DNA from: Synechococcus sp. MIT S9220
GTDB lineage: Bacteria; Cyanobacteriota; Cyanobacteriia; PCC-6307; Cyanobiaceae
Direction of reading: 5' to 3'
DNA length: 64,000 nucleotides
Assembly: GCF_014304815.1 (NCBI RefSeq)
Contig: NZ_CP047958.1
Coordinates: forward strand, 992,001 to 1,056,000
Positions 9,896 to 19,700 of the stretch are shown here, piece by piece. A model generated the notes under the pieces. It saw nothing but the letters and a program-made list of their open reading frames with translations. It was not told where the DNA came from and ran no database searches. The stretch's first letter is position 1; each line of letters opens with the position of its first letter. Made by a program: the position numbers and the translations under genes.

Positions 9896-12800
9896 TCAGG
9901 ATTCGGCGGTTGTGACGCCCTCAATCCGATCCTCAACTTCCTGGTAGAGCTCCTGGAGCTGTTCGATGTTTTCGTCGGAGGTCTCCCAGTAACCACGACC
10001 GTGCACCTCAAGCAACGTCCCCACAATGCGGCGGAAACTGTTGGGATTCAGATCCAGAAGTCGCTTGCGCATTTCTGGATCGTTGATGAACGTCTCGTTG
10101 GCTTCTTCGTAAACGAAGTTGTCAACTGAGCCACTGGTTGCACTCCAGCCAAGAGTGAAATTAAGCCGCTTTGCAACTTCTCGAACACCCTCATAACCCG
10201 AGTCGAGCATGCCCTCATACCACTTCGGATTGAGAAGCTTGGTGCGCGAGTCGAGACGAATCGTCTCGTTCAGAGAACGCACCTGAGCGTTGGCTGTGGT
10301 GGTATCGGCGATGTAGCTGGTGGGTGCCTTGCCGTCATCACGCAGACCAGCGATCAGTTTGGTGGGATCAGAGTCGAAATAGTGACTCACATCGGTGAGG
10401 GAGATCTCCGCGGAATCCAGATTCTGGAAGGTGACGTCAGCGGTTTTCATGACATTTTCGAAGACATCACGCTTTTGGTTCATCTCACCAGGATTGTCAG
10501 CATTGAAAGCAAAGGTTTTCCTGGAGAGATACATCTCCTGCAGCTCGCCCTCCTCTTCCCAGGTGCTGTTTTCCACGGCCAGATTCACATTGGAGCTGTA
10601 GCTGCCACTGGCATTTGAGAACACCCGACAAGCCGCGTCTCGCAAGCTGCTTCCCTCTTTTTCAGCCTGCTCAAGGGCATGTTTGCGAACAAAATTCTGC
10701 TCGAGTGGCTCATCCGCTTCTGCTGCCATCTTCACGGCCTGGTCGATCAGTGCCATCTGGTTGATGAACAGATCGCGGAAGACTCCAGAGCAGTTCACCA
10801 CCACATCAACGCGGGGGCGTCCAAGCTCCTCAAGAGGAATGAGCTCAAGCTTGTTGACGCGACCGACGGAGTCAGGCATGGGCTTCACACCTACAAACCA
10901 GAGGATCTGGGCCAGAGATTCTCCGTAGGTTTTGATGTTGTCCGTGCCCCAGAGGACGCAGGCAATGGTTTCGGGCCAAGCTCCCTGCTCCTCGCGTTGG
11001 CGCTCGATCAACTTGTCCACCACCCCTTTGGCCGCGGCAACAGCAGCCCGGGTTGGAATTGCCTGAGGGTCGAGAGCGTGGATGTTTTTGCCACTGGGGA
11101 GAACTCCGGGATTACGGATCGGATCACCGCCAGGTCCGGGGAGGATGTATTCGCCATCGAGTGCTTTCAGAAGACTCTCCATCTCCATATCGGCGCAGAT
11201 CTGCTCAAGGCAGAAACGCAGATAGCCGAACAGCCTGTCGAGCTCCGTTGGATCGATCTCACTGAACCCGCTGTTTTTGCAGGCCTTGAGCCATGGTGAA
11301 GGCAGCTTGAAGCCGAAGCGGGTCAGCAGGTCGCTGAACCACGACCAGTTGTTGCGCAGGTTGACTCGTCCGTCACTGCCGGTGACAGACCGGACCATGG
11401 CGGAGATCGCTATACGCGATGTCTCGGTAATGGTGCGGTTGAGCTCCACATCAGCGAGAACACCGTTGTCATTTCCCTTGTAGACCTCTTCGATCGTTCG
11501 ATTGATCGATTCAGCCAACAGGCCTGGAAGGGAACGGAGTCCATCTTCATCTCGTTCCAGAGCTGCGATGTTCACGAGGGTGGCAATGGCTTCCTCGGCG
11601 GTGGGAGGCTTGCCGATGGTGTGGAGTCCGCAGGGAAGCAGACGGCTCTCGATCTCCATCAGCTGCCGGTAAACGGCACCAACGAGGGCGTCGCGTCCTT
11701 CCAGATCTAGGGATGCGGCATCGTCATCGGGCAGATCAACATCCTTGTCGAGGTTGCATAGGCGAGCCGTCTCCACAATCGTGTTGACGATTTGCACGCC
11801 GCGACCACCCTCACGCAATTGTTGGTAGGAGCCAACCAATTCGCCAAGTTCTTTGAGCCCCTTGTAAAGCCCGGCATTTTCCGCAGGTGGAGTGAGGTAG
11901 CTGATCGTTGACGCATAACCACGACGCTTGGCGATCGTTGCTTCAGATGGGTTGTTGGCTGCGTAGTAGTAGAGGTTCGGTAGCGATCCAATCAGGGAGT
12001 CTGGATAACAGGTTTCGCTCATCCCCATCTGCTTGCCGGGCATGAACTCCAACGACCCATGGGTGCCGAAGTGGAGCACTGCATCGGCCTTCCAGATTTT
12101 TTCCAGATAGGTGTAGTAGGCCGCAAATCCGTGATGAGGGCTGGCGCTGCGCGAATAGAGAAGACGCATGGGGTCACCCTCGTAGCCGAAGGTGGGTTGT
12201 ACGCCGACAAAGACGTTGCCGAAGTGTCTGCCGAACACCAGCAGGTTCTGCCCATCACTGTTCAGATTGCCGGGTGGTTTTCCCCAGTTCTCCTCAAGCC
12301 GTTCTGAGTAGGGAGTGAGTCGTTCGTATTCCTCGACACTCATTCGGTGCGCGACGGAAAGCTCTGGAGAGCCCTGCATGGCATTGGCGTCGTTGATCAC
12401 GGCTTCCAGCAAGGCTCGGGGCGTGGCAGGCAGATCCTTGATGTTGTATCCCTTCTCTTTCATCTCCTCCATGACGCGATGAATGGAGCCGAAAACATCG
12501 AGATAGGCCGCGGTGCCAACGTTGCCCTTGTCGGGTGGGAAGCTGAACACCGTGATCGCCAGCTTCTTGTCGACACGGGGTTTGATGCGCAGAGATGACC
12601 ACCTGATTGCCCGTTCAGCGATGGCGTCAACTCGATCCTGAAGTGTGTGAGCTTTTCCGGTGGCGTCGTCTCTGCCGGAGAGAACAATTGGTTCGATCGC
12701 ACCATCCAGCTCGGGAATAGCGATTTGGAGTGCGACTTGAACCGGATGCAGACCGAGATCACTGCCTTCCCATTCCTGGGTCGTCTGAAACACCAGCGGC

Positions 12801-13912
12801 AGAGCCACCATGTAGGGACGATTGAGCTTTTTCAGTGACTCGACTGCCTTGGGGTGGTCTTGACGGGCAGGGCCTCCCACCAGGGCAAAACCTGTGAGGG
12901 AGACAATGCCGTCAACAAGAGGTTGGTCTGGATTCAGAGGGTCGTAGAAGAAGGCATTGACGGGCTTGGAGAAGTCGAGCCCTCCGCAGAAGATGGGAAT
13001 CACCCGGGCACCACGGAACTCCAATTCCTGGATCGTCGCCACGTAGTGAGCATCGTCTCCAGTCACAATGTGACTGCGCTGCAGCACAAGACCGATCACT
13101 GGTCCTTTCAGGGCCTGATCGGAGAGATCGGTGCGGCTTGAGGTCCAGTTGAGATATTCCCTGAGGTCCTCGAACATCGACGGAGCCAGTGGATGCCAGA
13201 TCCCGAGATCAGGAAAGACTTCGGGGGCTGCAACGTCCATCACAGGACGCTCCTCACCTTCTTCTGCAGGGAAGACATATTTGTCCGCCAGCATCAGCAA
13301 GAAATTGCGCAGATTGTCTGGTGTTCCACCCAGCCAATACTGGAAGCTGAGCATGAAGCTGCGCGCGTCTTGCGCCTTTTCAACAGGCAGATATTTGAGA
13401 ACAGTGGGTAGCGTGTTCAGGAGCTTGAGCATGGCGTCCTGGAAACCGGCGCCGCCAGCTTCCTTTCGCTTTTTCATGAAGCCAGCAATCGCGCTCTTGC
13501 TCTGTCCGAGCTGAGCCATCGAGAAGCTGCCGAGCTTGTTAAGGCGCATCACCTCCGGCATAGAGGGAAAGACAACCGCGGCTTTGAGACGATCGCGATG
13601 GGGGGTGACGGCGTCGACAACCTTCTGAGCCAGATCTTCGATGAAAATCAAAGAGGCGATGAACACATCGGCCTGGGCCACATCGTCTTTGAAGTCTTCG
13701 TAGTTGGTGTCGTCGCGAAGTTCTTCGATCAGGTAGCCGCTGAGTTCGATACCCAGGTCGCCTCCGCTGGCGTTCAGAGCGGTGGCCGCCTGCGTGAGTG
13801 CGTTCTGGTACTGGGGCTCCAGCACCACATACACCGCCTTCATGACGGACTTATGGTTCTGACCCTCCACAGGAGCCACGCGGCGATTGGCGGAGCGGAC
13901 CTGTGTGAACAT
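9896..13912 (-). CDS. chlH: Magnesium chelatase subunit H
   Basis: The porphyrin-binding catalytic subunit that, with ChlI and ChlD, inserts Mg2+ into protoporphyrin IX, committing it to chlorophyll. At 1338 residues from the ATG at 13912 it has the usual length and carries the CobN/BchH domain (for example ALLPTMPE-like [19 protein letters not shown] near residue 110, and [17 protein letters not shown]). A longer frame to 14002 is open, but the N-terminus [18 protein letters not shown] fits the cyanobacterial family. chlI and chlD are not in the window. It is transcribed divergently from dapB. Confidence 0.97.
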   Translation of the reverse strand: MFTQVRSANRRVAPVEGQNHKSVMKAVYVVLEPQYQNALTQAATALNASGGDLGIELSGYLIEELRDDTNYEDFKDDVAQADVFIASLIFIEDLAQKVVDAVTPHRDRLKAAVVFPSMPEVMRLNKLGSFSMAQLGQSKSAIAGFMKKRKEAGGAGFQDAMLKLLNTLPTVLKYLPVEKAQDARSFMLSFQYWLGGTPDNLRNFLLMLADKYVFPAEEGEERPVMDVAAPEVFPDLGIWHPLAPSMFEDLREYLNWTSSRTDLSDQALKGPVIGLVLQRSHIVTGDDAHYVATIQELEFRGARVIPIFCGGLDFSKPVNAFFYDPLNPDQPLVDGIVSLTGFALVGGPARQDHPKAVESLKKLNRPYMVALPLVFQTTQEWEGSDLGLHPVQVALQIAIPELDGAIEPIVLSGRDDATGKAHTLQDRVDAIAERAIRWSSLRIKPRVDKKLAITVFSFPPDKGNVGTAAYLDVFGSIHRVMEEMKEKGYNIKDLPATPRALLEAVINDANAMQGSPELSVAHRMSVEEYERLTPYSERLEENWGKPPGNLNSDGQNLLVFGRHFGNVFVGVQPTFGYEGDPMRLLYSRSASPHHGFAAYYTYLEKIWKADAVLHFGTHGSLEFMPGKQMGMSETCYPDSLIGSLPNLYYYAANNPSEATIAKRRGYASTISYLTPPAENAGLYKGLKELGELVGSYQQLREGGRGVQIVNTIVETARLCNLDKDVDLPDDDAASLDLEGRDALVGAVYRQLMEIESRLLPCGLHTIGKPPTAEEAIATLVNIAALERDEDGLRSLPGLLAESINRTIEEVYKGNDNGVLADVELNRTITETSRIAISAMVRSVTGSDGRVNLRNNWSWFSDLLTRFGFKLPSPWLKACKNSGFSEIDPTELDRLFGYLRFCLEQICADMEMESLLKALDGEYILPGPGGDPIRNPGVLPSGKNIHALDPQAIPTRAAVAAAKGVVDKLIERQREEQGAWPETIACVLWGTDNIKTYGESLAQILWFVGVKPMPDSVGRVNKLELIPLEELGRPRVDVVVNCSGVFRDLFINQMALIDQAVKMAAEADEPLEQNFVRKHALEQAEKEGSSLRDAACRVFSNASGSYSSNVNLAVENSTWEEEGELQEMYLSRKTFAFNADNPGEMNQKRDVFENVMKTADVTFQNLDSAEISLTDVSHYFDSDPTKLIAGLRDDGKAPTSYIADTTTANAQVRSLNETIRLDSRTKLLNPKWYEGMLDSGYEGVREVAKRLNFTLGWSATSGSVDNFVYEEANETFINDPEMRKRLLDLNPNSFRRIVGTLLEVHGRGYWETSDENIEQLQELYQEVEDRIEGVTTAES

Positions 13913-13930
13913 CGGCGCACATTGAGCTGT

Positions 13931-13944
13931 GTAACGAACTTTAC
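13931..13944. promoter_or_regulatory. NtcA-like motif upstream of chlH
   Basis: GTAACGAACTTTAC fits the GTA-N8-TAC core recognised by the cyanobacterial nitrogen regulator NtcA. It lies 19 bases before the chlH start codon in the 116-bp chlH-dapB divergent region. A match to six fixed bases in a region this size is not rare, so this is a candidate only. Confidence 0.25.
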
Positions 13945-14028
13945 GGCGAGGAGCAGTTCTACGCCCAGGTTTTCTCGCGGTGTTACAACTCGATCGGTGC
14001 ATAGGCTCTGACGAGAGACATCCCTGGC

Positions 14029-14880
14029 ATGAGCGCTGCTGAGAATCAGTCGATCCCTGTGTTGGTCACCGGAGCTCTGGGACGCATGGGCGCAGAGGTG
14101 ATCCGTGCTGTTCACGCTTCACCCGACTGCCACCTGGTGGGGGCTGTTGACAACACACCGGGCAAGGAAGGAGCCGATATCGGCGAACTGATTGGCCTTG
14201 GAGCCCTGGAGGTGGCCGTCACGGCCGATCTGGAGGGCTGCCTTTGCGCCACCAGCCAGGCGGTTCGTGATTCGGGCCCCGGGAAGGGAGCGGTGATGGT
14301 GGATTTCACCCATCCATCGGTGGTGTATGCAAACACCCGAGCGGCCATCGCTTACGGCGTCCATCCTGTGATCGGAACCACAGGACTGTCCCCTGAGCAA
14401 CTCAAGGATCTGCAGAGTTTTTCAGAGAAGGCCTCCGTGGGCGGTGCTGTGATCCCCAACTTTTCCGTGGGCATGGTGCTGCTCCAGCAGGCTGCAGCTG
14501 CCGCAGCTCGGTTTTATGACCATGCAGAGCTCACGGAGCTTCACCACAACCGCAAGGCAGATGCCCCCAGTGGAACCTGCATCAAAACGGCGGAGTTGAT
14601 GGAGGAGTTGGGCAAAACATTTAATGCCGCCGAGGTTGATGAGCACGAGTCGCTCGAGGGCAGCCGTGGTGGTGAACGTGCTAGCGGGCTGCGTCTGCAT
14701 TCCCTGCGCCTTCCAGGGCTGGTGGCTCATCAGGAAGTGATGTTCGGTGCTCCGGGTGAGACCTATACGCTTCGTCATGACACCATTGATCGCGCTGCTT
14801 ACATGCCTGGCGTTTTGTTGTGTGTTCGCAAAGTGAGACAGCTGCCAGGACTCGTTTACGGCCTGGAGAGGCTGATCTGA
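14029..14880 (+). CDS. dapB: 4-Hydroxy-tetrahydrodipicolinate reductase
   Basis: NAD(P)H-dependent second step of the diaminopimelate/lysine branch, which supplies both lysine and the peptidoglycan cross-link. The 283-residue protein has the Rossmann opening [13 protein letters not shown] near residue 10, the DFTHPS segment, GTTGLS, and the catalytic [14 protein letters not shown] near residues 170-183, where the second His and the Lys act in catalysis. Length is slightly above the bacterial norm of about 270. It diverges from chlH and is followed at six bases by a membrane protein gene. Confidence 0.97.
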   Translation: MSAAENQSIPVLVTGALGRMGAEVIRAVHASPDCHLVGAVDNTPGKEGADIGELIGLGALEVAVTADLEGCLCATSQAVRDSGPGKGAVMVDFTHPSVVYANTRAAIAYGVHPVIGTTGLSPEQLKDLQSFSEKASVGGAVIPNFSVGMVLLQQAAAAAARFYDHAELTELHHNRKADAPSGTCIKTAELMEELGKTFNAAEVDEHESLEGSRGGERASGLRLHSLRLPGLVAHQEVMFGAPGETYTLRHDTIDRAAYMPGVLLCVRKVRQLPGLVYGLERLI

Positions 14881-14886
14881 GTTTTC

Positions 14887-15540
14887 ATGCTGATTCCACT
14901 TCGTCCCGGCGAACTGCAGACGCTGATACCAGCTGTGGCGACGGGTACTCAGTTCAGGTTTGCACTTGGTGATCCACGCAAGATCCTGCAGCGTTTGTTG
15001 ATCTCAGGAATTGGAGGAGTGATCACCCTGTTGATCAGTCAGAGCCTTTCATTCAACCGCTGGGGCTCTGTCTGGCTGATCGCTGGAGTCGTTTTGCTGC
15101 TTTATATCCTTTGGGGTCCGATTCTTGAGGCGGGTCGTCGCAATGCGTCCTTGCGGCGATATCCATCAGCCGCCCTGTTCGAGGGCGAGGTGGTGGAGGC
15201 TTATACCAAGGAGCGTGTTGAGAATCAGCGCGAACAGGCGGATGCGAGCGGACGACTCGAGCTGGTTGAAAACCGCAGAACCTGGATGATCCTGGAGCTC
15301 GCCGATGAGGACGGCTACCTGGGGAGGATCAGTTTCCCCATGGCCAAGACCCATTCAGCGATCCGTGAGGGCCTGCTAGTTCGCTGCATTGTTCTCAGTG
15401 ACCGCAAAGATTTTTCCAGTGTTGGCGCTCTCACCGATGCGTGGTTGCCGCAACTCAAGCTCTGGGTGGGTGAGTATCCCTTTTTGCTCAGACCGGCCTT
15501 TGAGGATCTCTGCAGAATGCGCTTGCGTAAAAGTTCTTAA
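14887..15540 (+). CDS. Conserved cyanobacterial membrane protein of unknown function
   Basis: A 217-residue protein with two membrane segments near residues 38-55 and 60-80, followed by a soluble domain that starts with a basic stretch (EAGRRNASLRRYPSAALFEG). From memory, homologues occur across marine Synechococcus and Prochlorococcus, sometimes labelled 'phosphate ABC transporter permease', but I see no permease signature and would not use that name. It follows dapB by six bases and is probably co-transcribed. Function unknown. Confidence 0.8.
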   Translation: MLIPLRPGELQTLIPAVATGTQFRFALGDPRKILQRLLISGIGGVITLLISQSLSFNRWGSVWLIAGVVLLLYILWGPILEAGRRNASLRRYPSAALFEGEVVEAYTKERVENQREQADASGRLELVENRRTWMILELADEDGYLGRISFPMAKTHSAIREGLLVRCIVLSDRKDFSSVGALTDAWLPQLKLWVGEYPFLLRPAFEDLCRMRLRKSS

Positions 15541-15547
15541 TAGTGCG

Positions 15548-15560
15548 TTACACTGTGTAA
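15548..15560. promoter_or_regulatory. Perfect palindrome before the high-light-inducible gene
   Basis: TTACACTGTGTAA is a perfect inverted repeat ending 10 bases before the hli start codon and starting 7 bases after the upstream stop. With the preceding G it contains GTTACA, the half-site of the HLR1 element bound by RpaB at high-light promoters. HLR1 is normally a direct repeat, so the match is partial. Confidence 0.35.
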
Positions 15561-15570
15561 AGAAGTCAGG

Positions 15571-15828
15571 ATGATCATGTCTCAGGTTCCCTCCAACTCA
15601 CCCGCGATTCGCGGCGCCACTGTGACAACAGAAGATGGTGGTCGTCTCAATGCTTTTGCGACCGAGCCCCGCATGGAAGTGGTGGACACCGAGAGCGGCT
15701 GGGGCTTCCATGAGCGTGCAGAAATGCTGAATGGCCGCATGGCCATGCTTGGTTTCATTGCATTGTTGGCCACGGAATTCGCTCTGGGTGGCGAAGCTTT
15801 TACTCGTGGTCTTCTCGGCATTGGCTGA
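15571..15828 (+). CDS. hli: High-light-inducible protein (single-helix chlorophyll-binding)
   Basis: An 85-residue thylakoid protein of the HLIP/SCP family, which binds chlorophyll and carotenoid and protects photosystem assembly under excess light. The diagnostic chlorophyll-binding helix begins ERAEMLNGRMAMLGFIALL near residues 47-65, carrying the ExxNGRxAMxGF motif. A roughly 45-residue soluble N-terminus precedes it, and GEAFTRGLLGIG closes it, a common long-HLIP layout. Start is ATG 15571, or the in-frame ATG at 15577. A palindromic element lies just upstream. Confidence 0.93.
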   Translation: MIMSQVPSNSPAIRGATVTTEDGGRLNAFATEPRMEVVDTESGWGFHERAEMLNGRMAMLGFIALLATEFALGGEAFTRGLLGIG

Positions 15829-15837
15829 TTGTTTGAT

Positions 15838-17049
15838 GTGGTGACAGCTGATCCTCAAGCCAGAGATTTCGCTGTCAAAGCTGTCAATCACCAGTTCTGC
15901 ATTGTTGGAGCTGGTCCGACAGGGGCCCTGTTAGCGCTTGGATTAGCGCAACAGGGCTTTTCTGTTGTTCTTCACGATCGCTTGAGCGCTGAGTTGCTGT
16001 TAAGCCGCAGCCGCGCTTACGCCATCACGCACTCGTCTCGGCGTCTTTTGCAGGATCTCGGCCTTTGGGCTGCCTTGCTGGATCAGATGGAGCCCTTTCG
16101 CTCTCTGCGTCTTGATGACTGCTCAGCCCACTGCACAGCCTGGTTCCACATTCGCGATCTGCGACCAGCCAATCGCCCCGCGGAGGCGATTGGCTGGATT
16201 CTTGACCATCGACCCTTGATGAGCCTTTTGCTCGAGCGGCTTGAGGCCTCAGATCATGTTGCGCTGCAATTGGATGACGCCACACCAGCCGAGAAGGTTC
16301 TCGCCAACTCGGGATCTCGCCAGTGGATCGTTGCTGCGGATGGCCCTCGTTCCATGTTGCGTCGCTCGGCTGAGGTGCCTTTTTGGTCCCATCCCTACCA
16401 ACAGGGTTGCCTGACCGTGAAGCTTCGCTTGACGGGAGCAGGTCAACACTGCGCTTATGAATTGTTCCGGCCGGAAGGTCCTATGGCCGTTCTGCCCCTT
16501 GGGCAGGACCGTTACCAGGTGGTTTGGAGTGCACCATTGCAGCGATGTCGAGATCGGGCTGCCTCTTCTGCATCCGAGCTGGTGTCAGCGTTGGAGGCCA
16601 TTCTTCCCGAGGGGGTGAACGTTGTTCAACTGCTCGACGAACCCGGAGCTTTCCCACTGGAGTTAAGTCTGGCGCCACGTCTTCACCGTGGATCCTTGCT
16701 TCTGGTTGGAGAGGCTGGTCATCGCTGCCATCCAGTTGGTGGACAGGGCTTGAATCTTTGTTGGCGCGATGTCAGTGACCTTTTGAATCTGACTGCGGCA
16801 GTGCGGCGTGGAGAGATGGCGTCCCCATCGTTGGCTCGACGCTATTCCCGTTGTCGACGCAGCGATCTGGTCGGAGTTTTGTTGTCGACGGATCTGTTGA
16901 TTCGTTTCTTCTCGAATCACAATCCTCTGCTGATGCCTTTCAGGCGTCTTGCACTCTTCATGTTGAAGCGCATCAGCTGGATTCGACGCTTCAGTCTGTC
17001 CGCGATGACCGACGGCCCAGGCACCTTGCTGAAACCGCTGCCAAAGTAA
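15838..17049 (+). CDS. UbiH/VisC-type FAD-dependent aromatic hydroxylase
   Basis: About 400 residues of the UbiH/COQ6 flavin monooxygenase family. Marks are the dinucleotide-binding IVGAGPTGALLALGLAQQG near residue 23, a mid-protein VAADGPRSMLR (the DG motif) and GEAGHRCHPVGGQGLNLCWR near residue 300, which carries the FAD-binding 'GD' motif with E in place of D. In cyanobacteria, which lack ubiquinone, such enzymes are proposed to hydroxylate a plastoquinone or related prenylquinone precursor; that is inference here. No ATG lies near the N-terminus; GTG at 15838 or 15841 or TTG at 15829 are possible starts. The GTG choice begins about 10 bases after hli. Confidence 0.85.
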   Translation: MVTADPQARDFAVKAVNHQFCIVGAGPTGALLALGLAQQGFSVVLHDRLSAELLLSRSRAYAITHSSRRLLQDLGLWAALLDQMEPFRSLRLDDCSAHCTAWFHIRDLRPANRPAEAIGWILDHRPLMSLLLERLEASDHVALQLDDATPAEKVLANSGSRQWIVAADGPRSMLRRSAEVPFWSHPYQQGCLTVKLRLTGAGQHCAYELFRPEGPMAVLPLGQDRYQVVWSAPLQRCRDRAASSASELVSALEAILPEGVNVVQLLDEPGAFPLELSLAPRLHRGSLLLVGEAGHRCHPVGGQGLNLCWRDVSDLLNLTAAVRRGEMASPSLARRYSRCRRSDLVGVLLSTDLLIRFFSNHNPLLMPFRRLALFMLKRISWIRRFSLSAMTDGPGTLLKPLPK

Positions 17050-17068
17050 GCGTCTCGCTCTGAAGTTG

Positions 17069-17281
17069 ATGGTCATCAGCAGTGATCCACAACCAGTGGC
17101 TTCCCGAGCGTTGATTGCGTTTCTGCAGCAGCGGCTGGGATTGAGCGAGAACGCCATCAATCTCGGCATTCGTCAGGCCCATCTGGAGCAGGCTCCTCTT
17201 CCTGTTGTTCTCTGGAGCTTTGGATTGCTGAACCTGGCTCAGTATCAAGAGGTTCTCGATTGGCAACAGCAGCAGGATTGA
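17069..17281 (+). CDS. DUF2949 family protein
   Basis: A 70-residue, largely helical protein: FLQQRLGLSENAINLGIRQA followed by PLPVVLWSFGLLNLAQYQE and a Gln-rich tail. This layout matches the small cyanobacterial DUF2949 family as I recall it; no function is known. The start is the ATG at 17069, with a TTG one codon earlier. It follows the hydroxylase gene by about 20 bases on the same strand and converges on apt. Confidence 0.75.
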   Translation: MVISSDPQPVASRALIAFLQQRLGLSENAINLGIRQAHLEQAPLPVVLWSFGLLNLAQYQEVLDWQQQQD

Positions 17282-17318
17282 CCGAGCCAGCTGCTCACTC
17301 TCACGGTTTGCGCACCAA

Positions 17319-17346
17319 TCAGTCGTAACGGATCAGTCGTAACGGA
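17319..17346. repeat. 14-bp tandem duplication across the apt stop codon
   Basis: TCAGTCGTAACGGA occurs twice head-to-tail, followed by a further TCAGT. The right-hand copy encodes the last codons and stop of apt on the minus strand, so the left-hand copy repeats the RYD-stop segment just beyond the gene. This looks like a small recent slippage or duplication event. Confidence 0.9.
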
Positions 17347-17884
17347 TCAGTGATTCGATTGGAAGTCCCTCTGGCAATCGACGGCGTCCGGCCAGATCTG
17401 CCAGTTCAATGACAAACCCGCAGCCCACGAGCTTGCCTCCAGCTTTTTGAATCAGCTCAACACTGGCGGCAGCAGTTCCGCCGGTTGCCAGCAGATCGTC
17501 GACCAGCAAGACACGGGATCCATCCGCAAGAGCATCGGTCTGGATTTCAAGACGATCGCTGCCGTATTCAAGGGTGTAATCAACACCGGTCACTTCGCCG
17601 GGAAGTTTTCCGGGTTTTCTGACCGGCACAAAGCCAATCTTTTGCTGTGTTGCCAGAGGAGTGCCCACGATGAAGCCCCTGGACTCAATTCCCACGATCA
17701 GGTCTGGTTGGAGTCGCTCGCAGACGTCGCCAAGTTGCTGCATCACTTCGCTCCATCCACGGGGATCGCGCAGCAGCGGTGAGATGTCGCGGAACAAAAT
17801 TCCGGGTTTTGGGAAGTCCGGCACATCGCGAATGAACTGACGAAGATCCACAGGGTGGTGACGCAAAGGCCTCAACCCTGGCAT
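17333..17884 (-). CDS. apt: Adenine phosphoribosyltransferase
   Basis: Salvages adenine to AMP using PRPP. The protein has the APT opening [19 protein letters not shown], the FRDISPLL segment, ESRGFIVG and the PRPP-binding loop [16 protein letters not shown] near residue 135. From the ATG at 17884 it is 183 residues, about ten longer than most; ATGs at 17887 and 17896 are alternatives. The divergent DUF3038 gene begins only ten bases from this start, so the promoters must reach into each other's coding sequence. The 3' end carries a 14-bp tandem duplication. Confidence 0.95.
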   Translation of the reverse strand: MPGLRPLRHHPVDLRQFIRDVPDFPKPGILFRDISPLLRDPRGWSEVMQQLGDVCERLQPDLIVGIESRGFIVGTPLATQQKIGFVPVRKPGKLPGEVTGVDYTLEYGSDRLEIQTDALADGSRVLLVDDLLATGGTAAASVELIQKAGGKLVGCGFVIELADLAGRRRLPEGLPIESLIRYD

Positions 17885-17894
17885 CATCGCAGCC

Positions 17895-18452
17895 ATGACC
17901 GATGTCACTGCTGAGGCGGCTTCAGATCCGTCGATTCCTGAAGCGGTTCTTGGCCGCCGTGCTCTCGAGCGCCTTGATCTGCTTCTGCTCACTGTTGAGT
18001 CTCTTGACCTAAACGGCGGGGAGGCCATGCTCTGGGCCACCCGTCAGCTTGGTTTTGAAACGATCTTTCCCAATCGCGTTGAGCTTTGGAAACGTCGCTG
18101 CCACAACCCGCTCAGGCGTTCCACACGACGTGGTCAACTCAGTGCCGTGGAAACAGAGGCCTTAATCAGGATCCTCTGCGTGATGGCAGACAGGCTCTAT
18201 CCCATGCTTCACCAGTTGCTGTCCAGCAAAGAGCCCCAGGACCTCACTCACCAGCGCTGGCAGCTGGTCCACCAGCGCCTACGCGATCTGATTGAAGAAC
18301 GCATGAATCTTCGGCGTGGTGCCATTCAGCGTTTTCTTGGCAGTGAGCCCGAAGGCCCGCTGCAGCGACAGCTGGTGTTGACACTGGCACTCGCTGCTGG
18401 ACCCGGTGGGGTTGATCGTCTCCGCGCCAGTCTTCTTGATCCGACCCCCTGA
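17895..18452 (+). CDS. DUF3038 family protein
   Basis: A 185-residue, mostly helical soluble protein ([20 protein letters not shown], then [10 protein letters not shown]) typical, as I recall, of the cyanobacterial DUF3038 family. It is paired with a DUF4335 gene that starts on the very next base after its stop codon, an arrangement I associate with this family in other cyanobacteria. Function unknown; the tight pairing suggests the two proteins act together. Start is the ATG at 17895. Confidence 0.85.
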   Translation: MTDVTAEAASDPSIPEAVLGRRALERLDLLLLTVESLDLNGGEAMLWATRQLGFETIFPNRVELWKRRCHNPLRRSTRRGQLSAVETEALIRILCVMADRLYPMLHQLLSSKEPQDLTHQRWQLVHQRLRDLIEERMNLRRGAIQRFLGSEPEGPLQRQLVLTLALAAGPGGVDRLRASLLDPTP

Positions 18453-19094
18453 ATGGTGATGCTCAAACAGTCCTACCGCTACGACCAAACCACCGCTCGC
18501 CTGGAGGTTGAAGGCTTGCCTGACTTTTCTGCTGGTCATGCAGAGCAGGCCATCGGAATTCTTTCCAGCTGGCGTTTACAAATCGTCGGCGCCTCCGAGC
18601 TGGAGGGCAAACGTGAGCATCTGGAAGCATTGATGCAGGTGGTGATTCCCTATGTGCGACTGCGTCTTTCAGGGGTGGTTCGTTCCCTGGGTGAGCTGAA
18701 CGATCCAGTTCGGCTGGTTCCCGATGGGCCTCAGCACCGTCTTGACCTCACCAGTGGCAAGCCAGGTATTCCGCCTCTTTCAATCCAGCTTGATGATGCT
18801 CAGTTGGCCGATCTGGTTCGTTGTCTTGATGCCTTGCGAAGCGACGGCCGTGTCTGTCTCGCCTGGCCAACGATCCAGCATGAACCACTTCCTCGTCGGG
18901 ATCTTGTTGAGCGGATCCCGTTGACGCAGAGGCTGACGGCTCCGCTGCTTGGAGGTGCCACGGTTGTTGTCTTGGGCGTCTTGGGGCTTCTGTTGCCATT
19001 GCCTGAGGTTCAATCTCCCACCCCTGCGCAGGCTCCCGAGGTCAAGACAGAAACTCCGATCAGCGATCCTGCACAACCTGATCAAGAGCGTTGA
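18453..19094 (+). CDS. DUF4335 family protein with C-terminal membrane anchor
   Basis: 213 residues. The N-terminal part (LKQSYRYDQTTARLEVEGLP) and the following alpha/beta region fit the cyanobacterial DUF4335 family. Near residues 165-185 a hydrophobic stretch (LLGGATVVVLGVLGLLLPLP) forms a single membrane anchor, followed by a Pro-rich acidic tail. It starts with ATG immediately after the DUF3038 stop codon and is surely co-transcribed. I would expect a membrane-attached complex of the two proteins; its job is unknown. Confidence 0.85.
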   Translation: MVMLKQSYRYDQTTARLEVEGLPDFSAGHAEQAIGILSSWRLQIVGASELEGKREHLEALMQVVIPYVRLRLSGVVRSLGELNDPVRLVPDGPQHRLDLTSGKPGIPPLSIQLDDAQLADLVRCLDALRSDGRVCLAWPTIQHEPLPRRDLVERIPLTQRLTAPLLGGATVVVLGVLGLLLPLPEVQSPTPAQAPEVKTETPISDPAQPDQER

Positions 19095-19284
19095 CCTCTG
19101 AGCCAGGCGGCTCAGAATGTCTCAATCGCCTCACGATTCGAATGGCAGGGAGTCCGGCCAACTTCAAGAGTTCTGTTGTTCGGATTGCTGAGTTCTTGCC
19201 GGCAGCATCTTTCTGCTTTTTGATCAGCTTGCAGCGCCGCTGTCCGATCACTGGCTTTGCTCAGGAGTTCGTTCAGGAGGCGGT

Positions 19285-19698
19285 GTGATCAATTCCCCCA
19301 ATCTGAGACCTCTTAGTGCTGTGCCCAAGACTCGGAGAGTATTCAGTAAGCAGCACCGGTCCAGGGCTGTTTCCGTTGGGCGTCAGATGCTTGAGGGGCT
19401 TCTGTTGTTGGCCCTTGGCTCAGGGTTGCTCGCATTCCTGAGCTGGTTGCCTCAGAAGGTCGACGCCATGGTGGTGGTGAGTGAGGCCATTGCTGATCTG
19501 ATTCGAGGCCTTGGACAGCTCCTGGAAGCATTGCTCGGTCTGGCCGCGGTCATTCTGATCGCAATGCTCCTTCTGGCAGGCCTTCTGGCCCTGGTGTCAG
19601 GAGTGTTCCGCCTGGTTAAATCCTTCACACGCTTGATCAGCTCTGAGCGGGTCAAGCCGAGTCAGAGGATTCATCGTCGACCCAGGCCTCGACGTTGA
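19285..19698 (+). CDS. Small conserved membrane protein, function unknown
   Basis: 137 residues with a basic N-terminal segment, a membrane helix near 35-53 (MLEGLLLLALGSGLLAFLSW), a second long hydrophobic stretch near 75-112, and a very basic C-terminus rich in Arg. It starts with GTG at 19285, preceded by a good AGGAGG ribosome binding site two bases before the start; no nearer ATG competes. I do not recognise a domain. The converging EF-hand gene ends three bases after its stop. Confidence 0.65.
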   Translation: MINSPNLRPLSAVPKTRRVFSKQHRSRAVSVGRQMLEGLLLLALGSGLLAFLSWLPQKVDAMVVVSEAIADLIRGLGQLLEALLGLAAVILIAMLLLAGLLALVSGVFRLVKSFTRLISSERVKPSQRIHRRPRPRR

Positions 19699-19700
19699 CG

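Noticed and set aside
19142-19288. 48-codon plus-strand frame before the small membrane protein gene
   Set aside because: It overlaps the next GTG in GTGA fashion but has no ribosome binding site or recognisable character; chance is likely.
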